A DNA stretch of 64,000 nt, from assembly GCF_002005205.3 (NCBI RefSeq), contig NZ_CP019702.2, positions 921,501 through 985,500 on the forward strand. The letters are read 5' to 3'. Shown here in pieces: positions 35,618 through 43,408 of the stretch. The translations under genes were made by a program, and so were the position numbers. The stretch's first letter is position 1. Each line of letters starts with the position of its first letter. A model generated the notes under the pieces. The model worked only from the letters and a program-made list of their open reading frames with translations. It did no database searches and was not told the DNA's origin. Source of the stretch: Rhizobium rhizogenes (GTDB taxonomy: Bacteria; Pseudomonadota; Alphaproteobacteria; Rhizobiales; Rhizobiaceae).

Positions 35618-37765
35618 TCACCAACGATAGGTCAGCTTGCCCATGACCGTTCTTCCGTCACCGTAATAGCATCCGAAAGTGGAGCAACTAGAAATATATT
35701 CTTTATCAGTCAAGTTTTGCACGAGGAGCGAAGCGCGATAGCCGTTCTTCTCGTAATGCACGCCGAGATCGAGCAAAGCGAGACCCTTCATTTCGAAGGT
35801 ATTGGCGGCATCGCCATAACGCTTTCCGACATAACGGACGCCGCCACCGATACCGAAGCCTTCAAGCGCCGTATCCTCCGCGAAGGTGTAGTCGAGCCAG
35901 AGGCTCGCGGCATGCTGCGGCGCATTGTCCAGTTCCCTGCCGTTGTTGACGCGGCCCGCCACTTCGCTGTCCATGTAGGTATAGGCCGCACGCAGATCGA
36001 GCCCGTCGGCAATGCTTGCAACGCCTTCCAGTTCGAGGCCTTTGACATGCGCCTCGTCCATCTGCTGCGTCACGCCGCCCACCGTCGTCGTCACGTTCTT
36101 CTGCTTCAGATCATAGATCGCCGCGGAGAAGAAACCGTCGAAACCTTCGGGTTGATATTTGATGCCGGCTTCCCATTGCTCGCCTGTGGTCGGCTTCGGC
36201 GCATCGCCGACAGCCGGCTGCGGCACCGGTTCGAAGGACGTGGCGTAGCTGACATAGGGTGCGATGCCGCCATCGAAGAGATAGCTGACGCCGACGCGAC
36301 CGGTAAGCTTGTGGTCGTCCTTGTCGAGTGCACGATAGGTCGTGCCATTGAAGGTCGTGCCGCCGGTGCTTGCCCAATCCTGCCGCAGGCCGGCGGTGAT
36401 GCGCCAGTTCTCAATCGCCATCTCGTCCTGCGCATAAAGTCCGATCTGCGAGATATCCGTCTTCACATCGGCATAAAGCGTGCGTGAGGTCAGGCTGACC
36501 GGTCCGCCATAGACGGGATTGACAGGGTTGAGCGGCGTCGCGGCCCAGAATTCGGTTTTGACGTTATTGTCGAAATAACGATAATCCAGCCCGACAAGCA
36601 GGGTGTGATCCACCGGCCCGGTGGAAAAATCCGCCTGCAGGCTGTTGTCGATGTTGAACGTATTCAGCAACTCGTCCTGAAACGTCGCATTGCGGCGGAT
36701 GAGATTGCCGATCATGCCGCCGCTGCTCGAAGACATGCCGAGCGCCCGGTAGGACCAGTCGAAATTGGAATAACGCGCATTTTGCCGGAAGGTGAAGGTC
36801 TCGTCGAAACGGTGCTCGAATTCATAACCGATATTGGTGAATTTACGGTTCGACGTATCAAAGGACGGATCGCCGACATAAAAACTGCGGTCCAGCATGT
36901 TGCCGGGCCGAGCATAAGTCAGCGCCGGCGGCAGGCCGGAAGGTGAACTTGGATTATCGTGCTGATAGGACGCAAGAACCGTCAGCTTCGTATCCTCATC
37001 CGGCTGCCATGTGAGAGCCGGGGCGATGAAATAGCGGTCGTTCTGCAGATTGTCGGTCTGGGCATGGGCATTGCGGGCAAGGCCGGTCAGGCGATAGGCA
37101 AAGCTGTCGCTATCCGCCACCGGGCCACCAATATCGAACATCGACTGATAATAATCGAAGCTGCCGATCTGCGCGCCCACTTCACCGAAACGCTCGAAGG
37201 TCGGCCGCTTGCTGACGAGATTGATGAGTCCACCGGGATTGCCCTGACCATAAAGCACCGAGGCCGGCCCGCGAATGACCTCCACCCGCTCCAGACCATA
37301 GACTTCGTAGGATGGCGCGCCGGCCGTGCGCATCAGCCGCAGACCATTGAGGAACTGCAGCTGGTTTCCGGCGAAGCCGCGAATACGCGGCGCATCAAAG
37401 CGCGGATCGGAACCTGAAGGCTGCGCGACGACGCCAGGCACATAATTCAGTGCTTCGCTGAGATTGCGGACAGTCTGCGCCTCCATCTGGTCCCGGGTGA
37501 TGACGGAGACGGATTGTGGTGTCTCGATCAGGGAGCGGCCCGTCTTGGTGGCGCTGGCACTGCTTTTGGCCACATAACCTTTCACCGGTGCCTTGGGGTC
37601 CTGCTTTTTACCACCTTCCACGGTGATGGTCTGCAGCACCGTCGTTCCGGCTTCCTGCGCAAGGGCGGGAAGCGGGGACAAAAACGCCACATAGGCAATG
37701 GCGGCGCAACCGCCCGCCAGAATGGAAATGTGTTTGGTTTTTCCCTGCACGCCAAGACCCTTCAT
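35618..37765 (-). CDS. TonB-dependent ferric-siderophore receptor (FhuA/FoxA type)
   Basis: A beta-barrel receptor of 715 residues from ATG 37765, or 720 from GTG 37780. It has a signal peptide ending ALAQ near residue 37 and a TonB-box-like stretch LQTITVEGG near 44-52. The plug domain contains SLIETPQSVSVITRDQMEAQTVRNLSEALNYVPGV and RGFAGNQLQFLNGLRL. The barrel includes the conserved RVEVIRGPASVLYGQGNPGGLINLVSKRP motif and ends GRTVMGKLTYRW, with the terminal aromatic needed for outer-membrane assembly. This is the siderophore-receptor subfamily that includes ferrichrome and ferrioxamine receptors. Linkage to fhuDBC supports hydroxamate ligands. The ligand is not decidable here. Confidence 0.9.
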   Translation of the reverse strand: MKGLGVQGKTKHISILAGGCAAIAYVAFLSPLPALAQEAGTTVLQTITVEGGKKQDPKAPVKGYVAKSSASATKTGRSLIETPQSVSVITRDQMEAQTVRNLSEALNYVPGVVAQPSGSDPRFDAPRIRGFAGNQLQFLNGLRLMRTAGAPSYEVYGLERVEVIRGPASVLYGQGNPGGLINLVSKRPTFERFGEVGAQIGSFDYYQSMFDIGGPVADSDSFAYRLTGLARNAHAQTDNLQNDRYFIAPALTWQPDEDTKLTVLASYQHDNPSSPSGLPPALTYARPGNMLDRSFYVGDPSFDTSNRKFTNIGYEFEHRFDETFTFRQNARYSNFDWSYRALGMSSSSGGMIGNLIRRNATFQDELLNTFNIDNSLQADFSTGPVDHTLLVGLDYRYFDNNVKTEFWAATPLNPVNPVYGGPVSLTSRTLYADVKTDISQIGLYAQDEMAIENWRITAGLRQDWASTGGTTFNGTTYRALDKDDHKLTGRVGVSYLFDGGIAPYVSYATSFEPVPQPAVGDAPKPTTGEQWEAGIKYQPEGFDGFFSAAIYDLKQKNVTTTVGGVTQQMDEAHVKGLELEGVASIADGLDLRAAYTYMDSEVAGRVNNGRELDNAPQHAASLWLDYTFAEDTALEGFGIGGGVRYVGKRYGDAANTFEMKGLALLDLGVHYEKNGYRASLLVQNLTDKEYISSCSTFGCYYGDGRTVMGKLTYRW

Positions 37766-37780
37766 CACCCGCGCCGTCAC

Positions 37781-37939
37781 AAGACGGATAGTTTTCTGGA
37801 GAAATTAAGTCATCTTATTACGCAAGGTGCAGATTGTGATCCAATAAGCGCAGCCGGTTTTTTTCAGAACTATTGATTATGAAAATAGGCGCCGATAATA
37901 GCTTGGAATTATTCAAATCTGGCAGGAGAGGCCACGACG
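37781..37939. promoter_or_regulatory. Divergent receptor-LysR promoter region
   Basis: This 159-bp AT-rich region lies between the receptor gene and the LysR-type gene. It should contain the iron-responsive promoter for the fhu genes and the promoter of the LysR gene. I looked for Irr-type (TTTAGAA repeats) and RirA-type (TGA-N9-TCA) motifs and found none that fits well, so the regulator is undetermined. GGAGAGG precedes the LysR ATG. Confidence 0.4.
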
Positions 37940-38851
37940 ATGGGCAGGAAACCGGCAAGCCGGGCGGACACATTCGAATTGCGTCACCTGCGCTATTTCA
38001 CCACGCTGGTGGATGAGCGCAATTTCGAGCGCGCCGCCGCCCGCCTCGGCATTGCCCAGCCCGGTTTGAGCCAGCAGATCATGGCGCTTGAGGATATTGT
38101 CGGCATGCCGCTGCTCGACCGGACACGCCGGTCGGTAAAGCTCACCACTCCGGGCCAGCTTCTCTATGAGGATGCCCGGAAAATCCTTGCCAATGCCGAG
38201 GCGACCCTTGCCGCCCTCAAACGTGTCGATCGTGGCGAAACCGGCCGCATCTCCATCGGTTATGTCGCCTCCGCCGCCTATTCCGGCCTGCTGATAAAGT
38301 CCATCGCCAGTTTTCGCGCCTCCCATCCCGATGTTGAATTGCAGTTGATCGAGATGGAAATGCGGCTGCAGCTGGCCAAGATTGCCGATGGCAACCTGGA
38401 TTTCGCCTTCATCCGCCCGCCAGCCCCTATCCCCGAAGGGGTCACGACCCATGTGGTTCTGCGAGAGCCGCTGATGGCGGCCCTGCCGGAAAATCATCCC
38501 CTGGCCTACACATTGCAGGTCGATCTCAGGAACCTTGCCGGCGAAACCTTCATCACGCCACGACAGCCGCCGGATGTCGGCTTTCATTACAATACGATAG
38601 AAGCCTGCAACGAAGCCGGGTTCCAGCCGGCGATAAGCCCGGAAGGCCGCGACTACACCACCATCGCCAGCATGGTGGCGATCGGCCTCGGCGTCGCGCT
38701 GGTGCCACGCTCGCTCGATTGCCTGAGGCTGCCCGGCTTGCGCTACGTGCCGCTTGCTGCAAGCTCCACAACCTCGGATCTCGCCATCGCCCACCGGAAA
38801 ACGGAAGCCTCTCCCGCCGTCAGGGCCTTCATTCTCCACACCCGCAGCTGA
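37940..38851 (+). CDS. LysR-family transcriptional regulator
   Basis: The 303-residue protein has a standard N-terminal winged helix (ELRHLRYFTTLVDERNFERAAARLGIAQPGLSQQIMALEDIVGMPLLDR), with the recognition helix around residues 42-62. A linker helix and the inducer-binding domain follow, beginning GRISIGYVASAAYSGLLIKSI. It is divergent from the siderophore receptor gene, so it may control it or itself, but LysR proteins are unusual as iron regulators and the ligand is unknown. GGAGAGG stands 9 bp before the ATG. Confidence 0.87.
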   Translation: MGRKPASRADTFELRHLRYFTTLVDERNFERAAARLGIAQPGLSQQIMALEDIVGMPLLDRTRRSVKLTTPGQLLYEDARKILANAEATLAALKRVDRGETGRISIGYVASAAYSGLLIKSIASFRASHPDVELQLIEMEMRLQLAKIADGNLDFAFIRPPAPIPEGVTTHVVLREPLMAALPENHPLAYTLQVDLRNLAGETFITPRQPPDVGFHYNTIEACNEAGFQPAISPEGRDYTTIASMVAIGLGVALVPRSLDCLRLPGLRYVPLAASSTTSDLAIAHRKTEASPAVRAFILHTRS

Positions 38852-39102
38852 GGCGGATGGCATTCATCTCCCACCCCACCCCGCTCTCGGACGTGGATAC
38901 AAAATCCGCCATATCCGACGGAATAACGGTAATGGCGATGCGGCCGGTAAAGCCAACCGCATGAGATTGCAGAGGGAACGCCGGTGTTTCGGAAAGCCGG
39001 ATGCGGAAATAAAGGCCAACCTCACATATATCGTTCCCGCTTTTCCCCGCAGCTCCCGCCCGTTGCATAATCACGGCAGATTTCGATTTACGGGAGACAG
39101 CA

Positions 39103-39366
39103 ATGGCTGAGACTTACGAACACTACGCCGCCGGCCTGGAATCGCCGGCATCCCACGGTTTCGACATCGTTCCCGACGATACGACCCCGCTTCCTTCACC
39201 AACGCGCGCCCTTTATATCGGCCATGGCGGTCAACTCTGCCTCACCCTGCTTTCAGGAGCGACGGTCACCTTTCAGAACATTCCTGCAGGCTGCCTGCTG
39301 CCCGTCAGGGCTACGCGTGTATTTTCAACGCGCACCACTGTGACGGGTATAATCGGACTCGGTTAG
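39103..39366 (+). CDS. Orphan spike-base-like protein (phage/gene-transfer-agent family)
   Basis: This 87-residue protein closely fits the pattern of the spike base proteins named after Rhodobacter GTA protein RCAP_rcc01079: ALYIGHGGQLCLTLLSGATVTFQNIPAGCLLPVRATRVFSTRTTVTGIIGLG. In that family the C-terminal half reads roughly G-x-L-x-V-x-x-x-G-x-x-V-x-F-x-N-V-P-x-G-x-x-L-P-V-x-x-x-R-V. No phage structural gene stands near it. GGGAG precedes the ATG by 6 bp, so it is probably expressed. The assignment is from memory of the family pattern, not a search. It may be a domesticated relic or a small moron-type gene. Confidence 0.65.
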   Translation: MAETYEHYAAGLESPASHGFDIVPDDTTPLPSPTRALYIGHGGQLCLTLLSGATVTFQNIPAGCLLPVRATRVFSTRTTVTGIIGLG

Positions 39367-39386
39367 GTGATATATTCGCGTCACCT
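39365..39386. promoter_or_regulatory. Palindrome at the spike-base gene stop (AGGTGA-N10-TCACCT)
   Basis: A perfect 6-bp inverted repeat with a 10-bp centre begins in the stop codon of the spike-base-like gene, about 170 bp upstream of the eptA start. Spacing of about 16 bp centre to centre suits a dimeric regulator; no regulator is known for it. It could also be a weak terminator stem. Confidence 0.4.
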
Positions 39387-39418
39387 GACCATCGGCCTGA
39401 AAACACGACCGCCTTCAT

Positions 39419-39436
39419 GTGACAGTTTCATGACAA
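39419..39436 (-). promoter_or_regulatory. Pho-box-like direct repeat upstream of eptA
   Basis: On the minus strand the sequence reads TTGTCAT-GAAA-CTGTCAC: two TGTCA units 11 bp apart, which is the spacing of the PhoB-binding Pho box (consensus CTGTCAT-N4-CTGTCAT). It lies about 120 bp before the eptA start, in the strand orientation opposite to eptA. Functional assignment is inference. Confidence 0.5.
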
Positions 39437-39551
39437 AGCTTTCAGGTTGATGTCAGCTAAATAACGCATCCGCCATCAATCGGCCCTAGCGGCAGCGTGA
39501 ACAGGGGCATTTTGCCCCGTTTCGCGCCGCCGCCGGCACATGTGAAATCTG

Positions 39552-41219
39552 GTGGACTTGGCAGTGGCTCTTTTTACCGCGAAAGCGACAGGCATCGAAT
39601 CGTATCGTCCGGAAATAGGCAGCGTGCCTCTCAGCCTGCTGACGGGCGCCTATCTGCTGTTTTTCATGAACCAGACATTCTGGTCGAAGGTCCATACCTA
39701 TCTTTCCGCTTATCCGGTTGCCATCGTTGCACTTTATGTCGCCATGGCAGCGCTTTTCGGCGCCCTCATCACGATTTTTTCCGCCAAATATCTCATCAAG
39801 CCGTTTCTGATCTTCCTGGTATTCGCCGCCGCCGCCGCATCCTGGTTCATGGACCGCTACGGCATCGTCATCGACAGCGACATGATCCGCAACGCCATGG
39901 AAACGACGCAGGCGGAAGCCGGTAATCTGATTACCCCCGGCTTTCTCTGGCATATGGCGATTTACGGGCTGGTTCCATCCATCGTCATCATCGCCATCCG
40001 CATCCGGCATCGGCCGATTCTCGAGAAGCTGCTGTGGAACACCATCAGCATCCTGGTCTGTCTCACCATCGCGGGCATCATCAGCTTTGCGAATTCAAAG
40101 ACATTCACCACCGCCGTCCGCCAGCACAAGGATATCGTCAAGAGCGTCAACCCGCTGTCGCCGATGATGTCCACCATTCACTATTTCACGCAGGCCGGTC
40201 AGGAAGCCGAGATACAGGTCAGCCCCCTCGGCAAGGATGCAAGGCTTCTTCCGGCGCTCGGCGGCGTGCGCAAGCCGCGCATCACCGTCATCGTGGCCGG
40301 CGAGACCGCGCGCGCCGCGAATTTTTCCCTGAACGGTTACGAGCGCGACACCAATCCGGAACTCGCCAAGCGCAACGTGATCTATTTCCCCAGCACCACC
40401 AGCTGCGGCACGGCGACGGCGATCTCCATTCCCTGCATGTTCTCGAAGTTCCCGCGCTCGGAATACAGCCACAGCAAGGCGCTCGCCAACGAGAACGTCA
40501 TGGATGTCCTCGTCCACGCCGGCGTCGGCGCCACATGGCTGGACAACAACACCGGCAGCAAGAACGTCGCCGACCGCATTCCCTATTTCGACCTGCCCTC
40601 CACCAATGACAGCCGCTTCTGCACCGGTGGAGAATGCCGCGACGACATCTTCTTCGACAAGCTCGACTCCTGGCTCAACAACGTCAAGAAGGACAGCGTC
40701 ATCGTATTGCACCAGATGGGCAGCCACGGGCCGACCTATTACCTGCGCTACACCGACGAGTTCCGCAAATTCACCCCGGATTGCCGCACCGCCGAACTTG
40801 GCAATTGCAGCGATGCCGAGATCGTCAACTCCTACGACAATACGCTGCTTTACACCGACCATTTCCTCTCGACCGTGATCGACAAGCTGAAAGCGCGCTC
40901 CGACACCCTGGCGACGGGCATGATCTACGCATCGGACCACGGCGAATCCCTTGGTGAAAACGGCGTCTACCTGCATGGAGCGCCCTATCTGCTCGCCCCG
41001 GATCAGCAGACCCATGTGCCGTTTCTTGTCTGGTTCGATGACGATTTCGCCAAATCCATGGGGCTGGACCGGGCATGCCTTGCAAAAACCGCAGCAGAGG
41101 GCGGGCGCTCCCACGACAACTATTTCCACAGCATTCTTGGCATGATGAACGTCTCCACTTCCGTCTACGATCCCTCGCTCGATGTGTTCGGTGGGTGCAC
41201 CCAGCGCCAAAACAGCTGA
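39552..41219 (+). CDS. eptA: Lipid A phosphoethanolamine transferase, EptA family
   Basis: The 555-residue enzyme has about five N-terminal helices (to about residue 180) and a periplasmic sulfatase-like domain. The nucleophile Thr lies in VIVAGETARAANFSLNGYERDT near residue 250, with the zinc ligands Glu (the same motif) and Asp/His in YASDHGESLGENGVYLHGAPY. Cysteines in the periplasmic part (STTSCGTATAISIPCMFS) resemble the disulfides of EptA and MCR. It transfers phosphoethanolamine from phosphatidylethanolamine to lipid A, lowering surface charge and raising cationic-peptide resistance. GTG 39552 is used because a TGA lies three codons upstream in frame. There is no obvious ribosome-binding site, so translation initiation here is odd. 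Confidence 0.87.
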   Translation: MDLAVALFTAKATGIESYRPEIGSVPLSLLTGAYLLFFMNQTFWSKVHTYLSAYPVAIVALYVAMAALFGALITIFSAKYLIKPFLIFLVFAAAAASWFMDRYGIVIDSDMIRNAMETTQAEAGNLITPGFLWHMAIYGLVPSIVIIAIRIRHRPILEKLLWNTISILVCLTIAGIISFANSKTFTTAVRQHKDIVKSVNPLSPMMSTIHYFTQAGQEAEIQVSPLGKDARLLPALGGVRKPRITVIVAGETARAANFSLNGYERDTNPELAKRNVIYFPSTTSCGTATAISIPCMFSKFPRSEYSHSKALANENVMDVLVHAGVGATWLDNNTGSKNVADRIPYFDLPSTNDSRFCTGGECRDDIFFDKLDSWLNNVKKDSVIVLHQMGSHGPTYYLRYTDEFRKFTPDCRTAELGNCSDAEIVNSYDNTLLYTDHFLSTVIDKLKARSDTLATGMIYASDHGESLGENGVYLHGAPYLLAPDQQTHVPFLVWFDDDFAKSMGLDRACLAKTAAEGGRSHDNYFHSILGMMNVSTSVYDPSLDVFGGCTQRQNS

Positions 41220-41285
41220 ACAGACAGTGCTTGACGCTTATCCCGTGAAAGCGATACGCAGGACGACGCGATAGAGGGAGCTGTC

Positions 41286-41939
41286 TTGCGGGTTCTGCTT
41301 GTTGAAGACGATCATGTCCTGGGAGAGGCGTTGCGAGACCATGTCGCGGCGGCCGGGCACGCTGTGGACTGGTTCAAGACGCTCGGCGACGCCATGGCGG
41401 CGACGCTGACCATGGCTTACGGCCTGATCCTGCTCGACATGCGCCTGCCGGATGGCGAAGGCATCACCCTTCTGCAAGCGCTGCGCAGGCGCGACGATGC
41501 GACGCCGGTGATCATTCTGACGGCACATGACCAGGTTTCCGACCGGATAGCCGGGCTGAATGCCGGTGCGGACGACTATCTGGTCAAGCCTTTCGACCTC
41601 GACGAGCTTTCCGCGCGCATGCTGGCGGTCTCGCGCCGTTACGAGGGCCGCTCGGCCCCCGTCATCCGCCTGCCCGGCATCGAGATCAATCAGGTGGCAC
41701 GCAATATCACGGTCGATGGAACGGCGCAGACGCTGAGCGCCCGCGAATGGGCCGTATTGGAAAAACTGGTCGAACATCCCGGTGCCGTCGTCTCCAAAGC
41801 GCAGCTGCACGACACGCTCTACGAATTCGGCGCGGAAATAGAAAGCAACACGGTCGAGGTCTATATCAGCCGGCTGCGCAAGAAAATCGGCCATGACCGC
41901 GTCGAGACGGTGCGCGGCGTCGGCTACACGATCAAGTGA
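41286..41939 (+). CDS. OmpR-family response regulator linked to eptA (PmrA-like)
   Basis: The 217-residue regulator has receiver motifs RVLLVEDDHVLGEALRDH, phospho-acceptor D51 in LILLDMRLPDGEG and Lys in DYLVKPFDLDEL, then a winged-helix output domain (LSAREWAVLEKLVEHPGAVVSKAQLHDTLYE, SNTVEVYISRLRKKIG, VRGVGYTIK). The start codon is TTG 41286, with GAGGGA about 7 bp upstream. It lies 66 bp after eptA and directly before the kinase gene. This gene order resembles eptA-pmrA-pmrB (arn/ept regulation) in other Gram-negatives, so it probably controls eptA. The name is by analogy. Confidence 0.87.
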   Translation: MRVLLVEDDHVLGEALRDHVAAAGHAVDWFKTLGDAMAATLTMAYGLILLDMRLPDGEGITLLQALRRRDDATPVIILTAHDQVSDRIAGLNAGADDYLVKPFDLDELSARMLAVSRRYEGRSAPVIRLPGIEINQVARNITVDGTAQTLSAREWAVLEKLVEHPGAVVSKAQLHDTLYEFGAEIESNTVEVYISRLRKKIGHDRVETVRGVGYTIK

Positions 41940-41981
41940 ACCAGACGGCAAGTGAACCAGACAGCAAGTAAGCCGGACGGC
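41934..41981 (+). repeat. Three 16-bp imperfect tandem repeats at the regulator-kinase junction
   Basis: AAGTGAACCAGACGGC (41934-41949), AAGTGAACCAGACAGC (41950-41965) and AAGTAAGCCGGACGGC (41966-41981) follow one another without gaps. The first copy contains the regulator's last Lys codon and its TGA stop, and the others repeat stop-like triplets. Degenerate remnants continue to about 42000. The array fills the space before the kinase ATG. It looks like slipped-strand growth or a spacing element. Confidence 0.85.
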
Positions 41982-42008
41982 GAGCAGGCAGATAACAAGT
42001 AGGCGCAG

Positions 42009-43346
42009 ATGGCCAGACCGACCAGCATGACCCGCAAGCTCGTGACGGCGCTGACCAGCGTCGTCGCCATATCCTGGCTTCTCGCCTGCGGGCTGGGCGT
42101 CATGGTGATGCAGGACGAATTTGCCGAGATTTTCGATGCCGGCGTGCAGGAAACCGCCGAAAGGCTTTTGCCGCTTCTGGCCGACGATCTCAGGGAAAAC
42201 AATACGGCGCCGGCCTCGCGCAAGCTCAACCCTTCAGCGGAAGGCGCGGAATATCTGACCTATCAGGTGCGCGACCGGGAAGGACAGGTCGTGCTGCATT
42301 CACATGACAGTTCGACGGAACCTTTCGAGGTGTCGCTCGACCCCGGCTTTTCCGAAACGGCGACACAGCGCATCTATACGGTCGTGACACCGGACGGCAA
42401 TTATTTCCTGCAGGTCGCCGATGCCTTCGCCAACCGGCGCGAAGCCATCGAGGAGGCAGGCAGCGCGCTGCTTCTGCCCGTTCTCATCCTCATACCCGCC
42501 AGCATCTTTGCCGTCATCGTGGTGGTGCGCAGAACCCTGCAGCCGATACAGACCCTGCGCGACGAGATCGGGAAAAAGGATGGCGGCAATCTGGCGCCGC
42601 TCGAAACACAGCCTTTTCCGGGCGAACTCCATCCCATCGCCCGCTCGGTCAATCTGCTGCTCGGACGCCTGCGGTCGGCAATCGACGCGGAGCGGGAATT
42701 CACCGCCAACAGCGCTCACGAATTGCGCACGCCGATTGCCGGCGCCCTGGCGCAGGCGCAACGGCTCCACGCCGATATTCCGCCGGAACTGGCGCCAAGG
42801 GTGGAAAATATCGAAAAGTCCCTGCAGCATCTCGGCCATCTCGCTGAAAAACTGCTTCAGATGTCACGGGCCGAAGCGAGAATCGGCGTGACCGATACGG
42901 CAACCGATCTCATTTCCGTTCTCGAACTCGTCATCGATGACATGATGAGAACGGCGATCGGCACCTCCCGCATCCGCTTCACCAATCATTGCGAGGACGG
43001 CCTGCTCTGCAGGATGGGCGCGGATGCCTTCGGCATCATCATCCGCAATCTCCTCGAAAACGCCCTGATCCACAGCCCGGCGGAAAGCCCGGTGCAGATA
43101 TTGGCCGAACAGGACGGGACGATCCGCATCGTCAATTCCGGACCGGCAATCGACAGGGCGCTGCTGCCCAAGCTGACGACACGTTTTACCAGGGGCCCGA
43201 CCACCGCGGATGGCACCGGCCTTGGCCTTGCCATTGTCAAAAGCCTGGTGGAACAGACCGGCGGCGAACTGGTGCTTTCCTCTCCCGCACCCGGCCGGAA
43301 AGACGGCTTCGAGGCCCGCGTGGTTCTTCCTGTCCAAACCGCCTGA
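42009..43346 (+). CDS. Sensor histidine kinase linked to eptA (PmrB-like)
   Basis: The 445-residue kinase has a first helix near residues 10-32 (LVTALTSVVAISWLLACGLGVMVM), a periplasmic sensor region of about 120 residues, and a second helix near 155-175. A HAMP-like linker follows, then the H-box FTANSAHELRTPIAGALAQAQRL with phospho-acceptor H237 and the ATPase N box NLLENALIHSPAESP, with GTGLGLAIVKSL as the G2 box. The sensor region is not recognisably like the iron- or peptide-binding PmrB loops, though it is acidic (QDEFAEIFDAG, QETAERLL), which would suit metal or cationic ligands. It follows the tandem repeats and ends before a bidirectional terminator. Confidence 0.87.
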   Translation: MARPTSMTRKLVTALTSVVAISWLLACGLGVMVMQDEFAEIFDAGVQETAERLLPLLADDLRENNTAPASRKLNPSAEGAEYLTYQVRDREGQVVLHSHDSSTEPFEVSLDPGFSETATQRIYTVVTPDGNYFLQVADAFANRREAIEEAGSALLLPVLILIPASIFAVIVVVRRTLQPIQTLRDEIGKKDGGNLAPLETQPFPGELHPIARSVNLLLGRLRSAIDAEREFTANSAHELRTPIAGALAQAQRLHADIPPELAPRVENIEKSLQHLGHLAEKLLQMSRAEARIGVTDTATDLISVLELVIDDMMRTAIGTSRIRFTNHCEDGLLCRMGADAFGIIIRNLLENALIHSPAESPVQILAEQDGTIRIVNSGPAIDRALLPKLTTRFTRGPTTADGTGLGLAIVKSLVEQTGGELVLSSPAPGRKDGFEARVVLPVQTA

Positions 43347-43360
43347 AGGCGTTGAAAACA

Positions 43361-43389
43361 AAAAAGCCCCGTCAGGAACGGGGCTTTTT
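43361..43389. terminator. Bidirectional Rho-independent terminator
   Basis: AAAAAGCCCC at 43361-43370 pairs with GGGGCTTTTT at 43380-43389 around the loop GTCAGGAAC. Because the stem starts with an A-run and ends with a T-run, it can stop transcription from both the kinase gene (+) and the MHS transporter gene (-). Confidence 0.93.
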
Positions 43390-43408
43390 CCGGATCGGAT
43401 CGTGTCGC

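Noticed and set aside
37781..37939. Irr or RirA iron boxes before the siderophore receptor gene
   Set aside because: I looked for TTTAGAA-type and TGA-N9-TCA patterns and found no good match.
38829..39074. 81-codon minus-strand frame between the LysR and spike-base genes
   Set aside because: No ribosome-binding site and no recognisable family; partly overlaps the LysR gene end.
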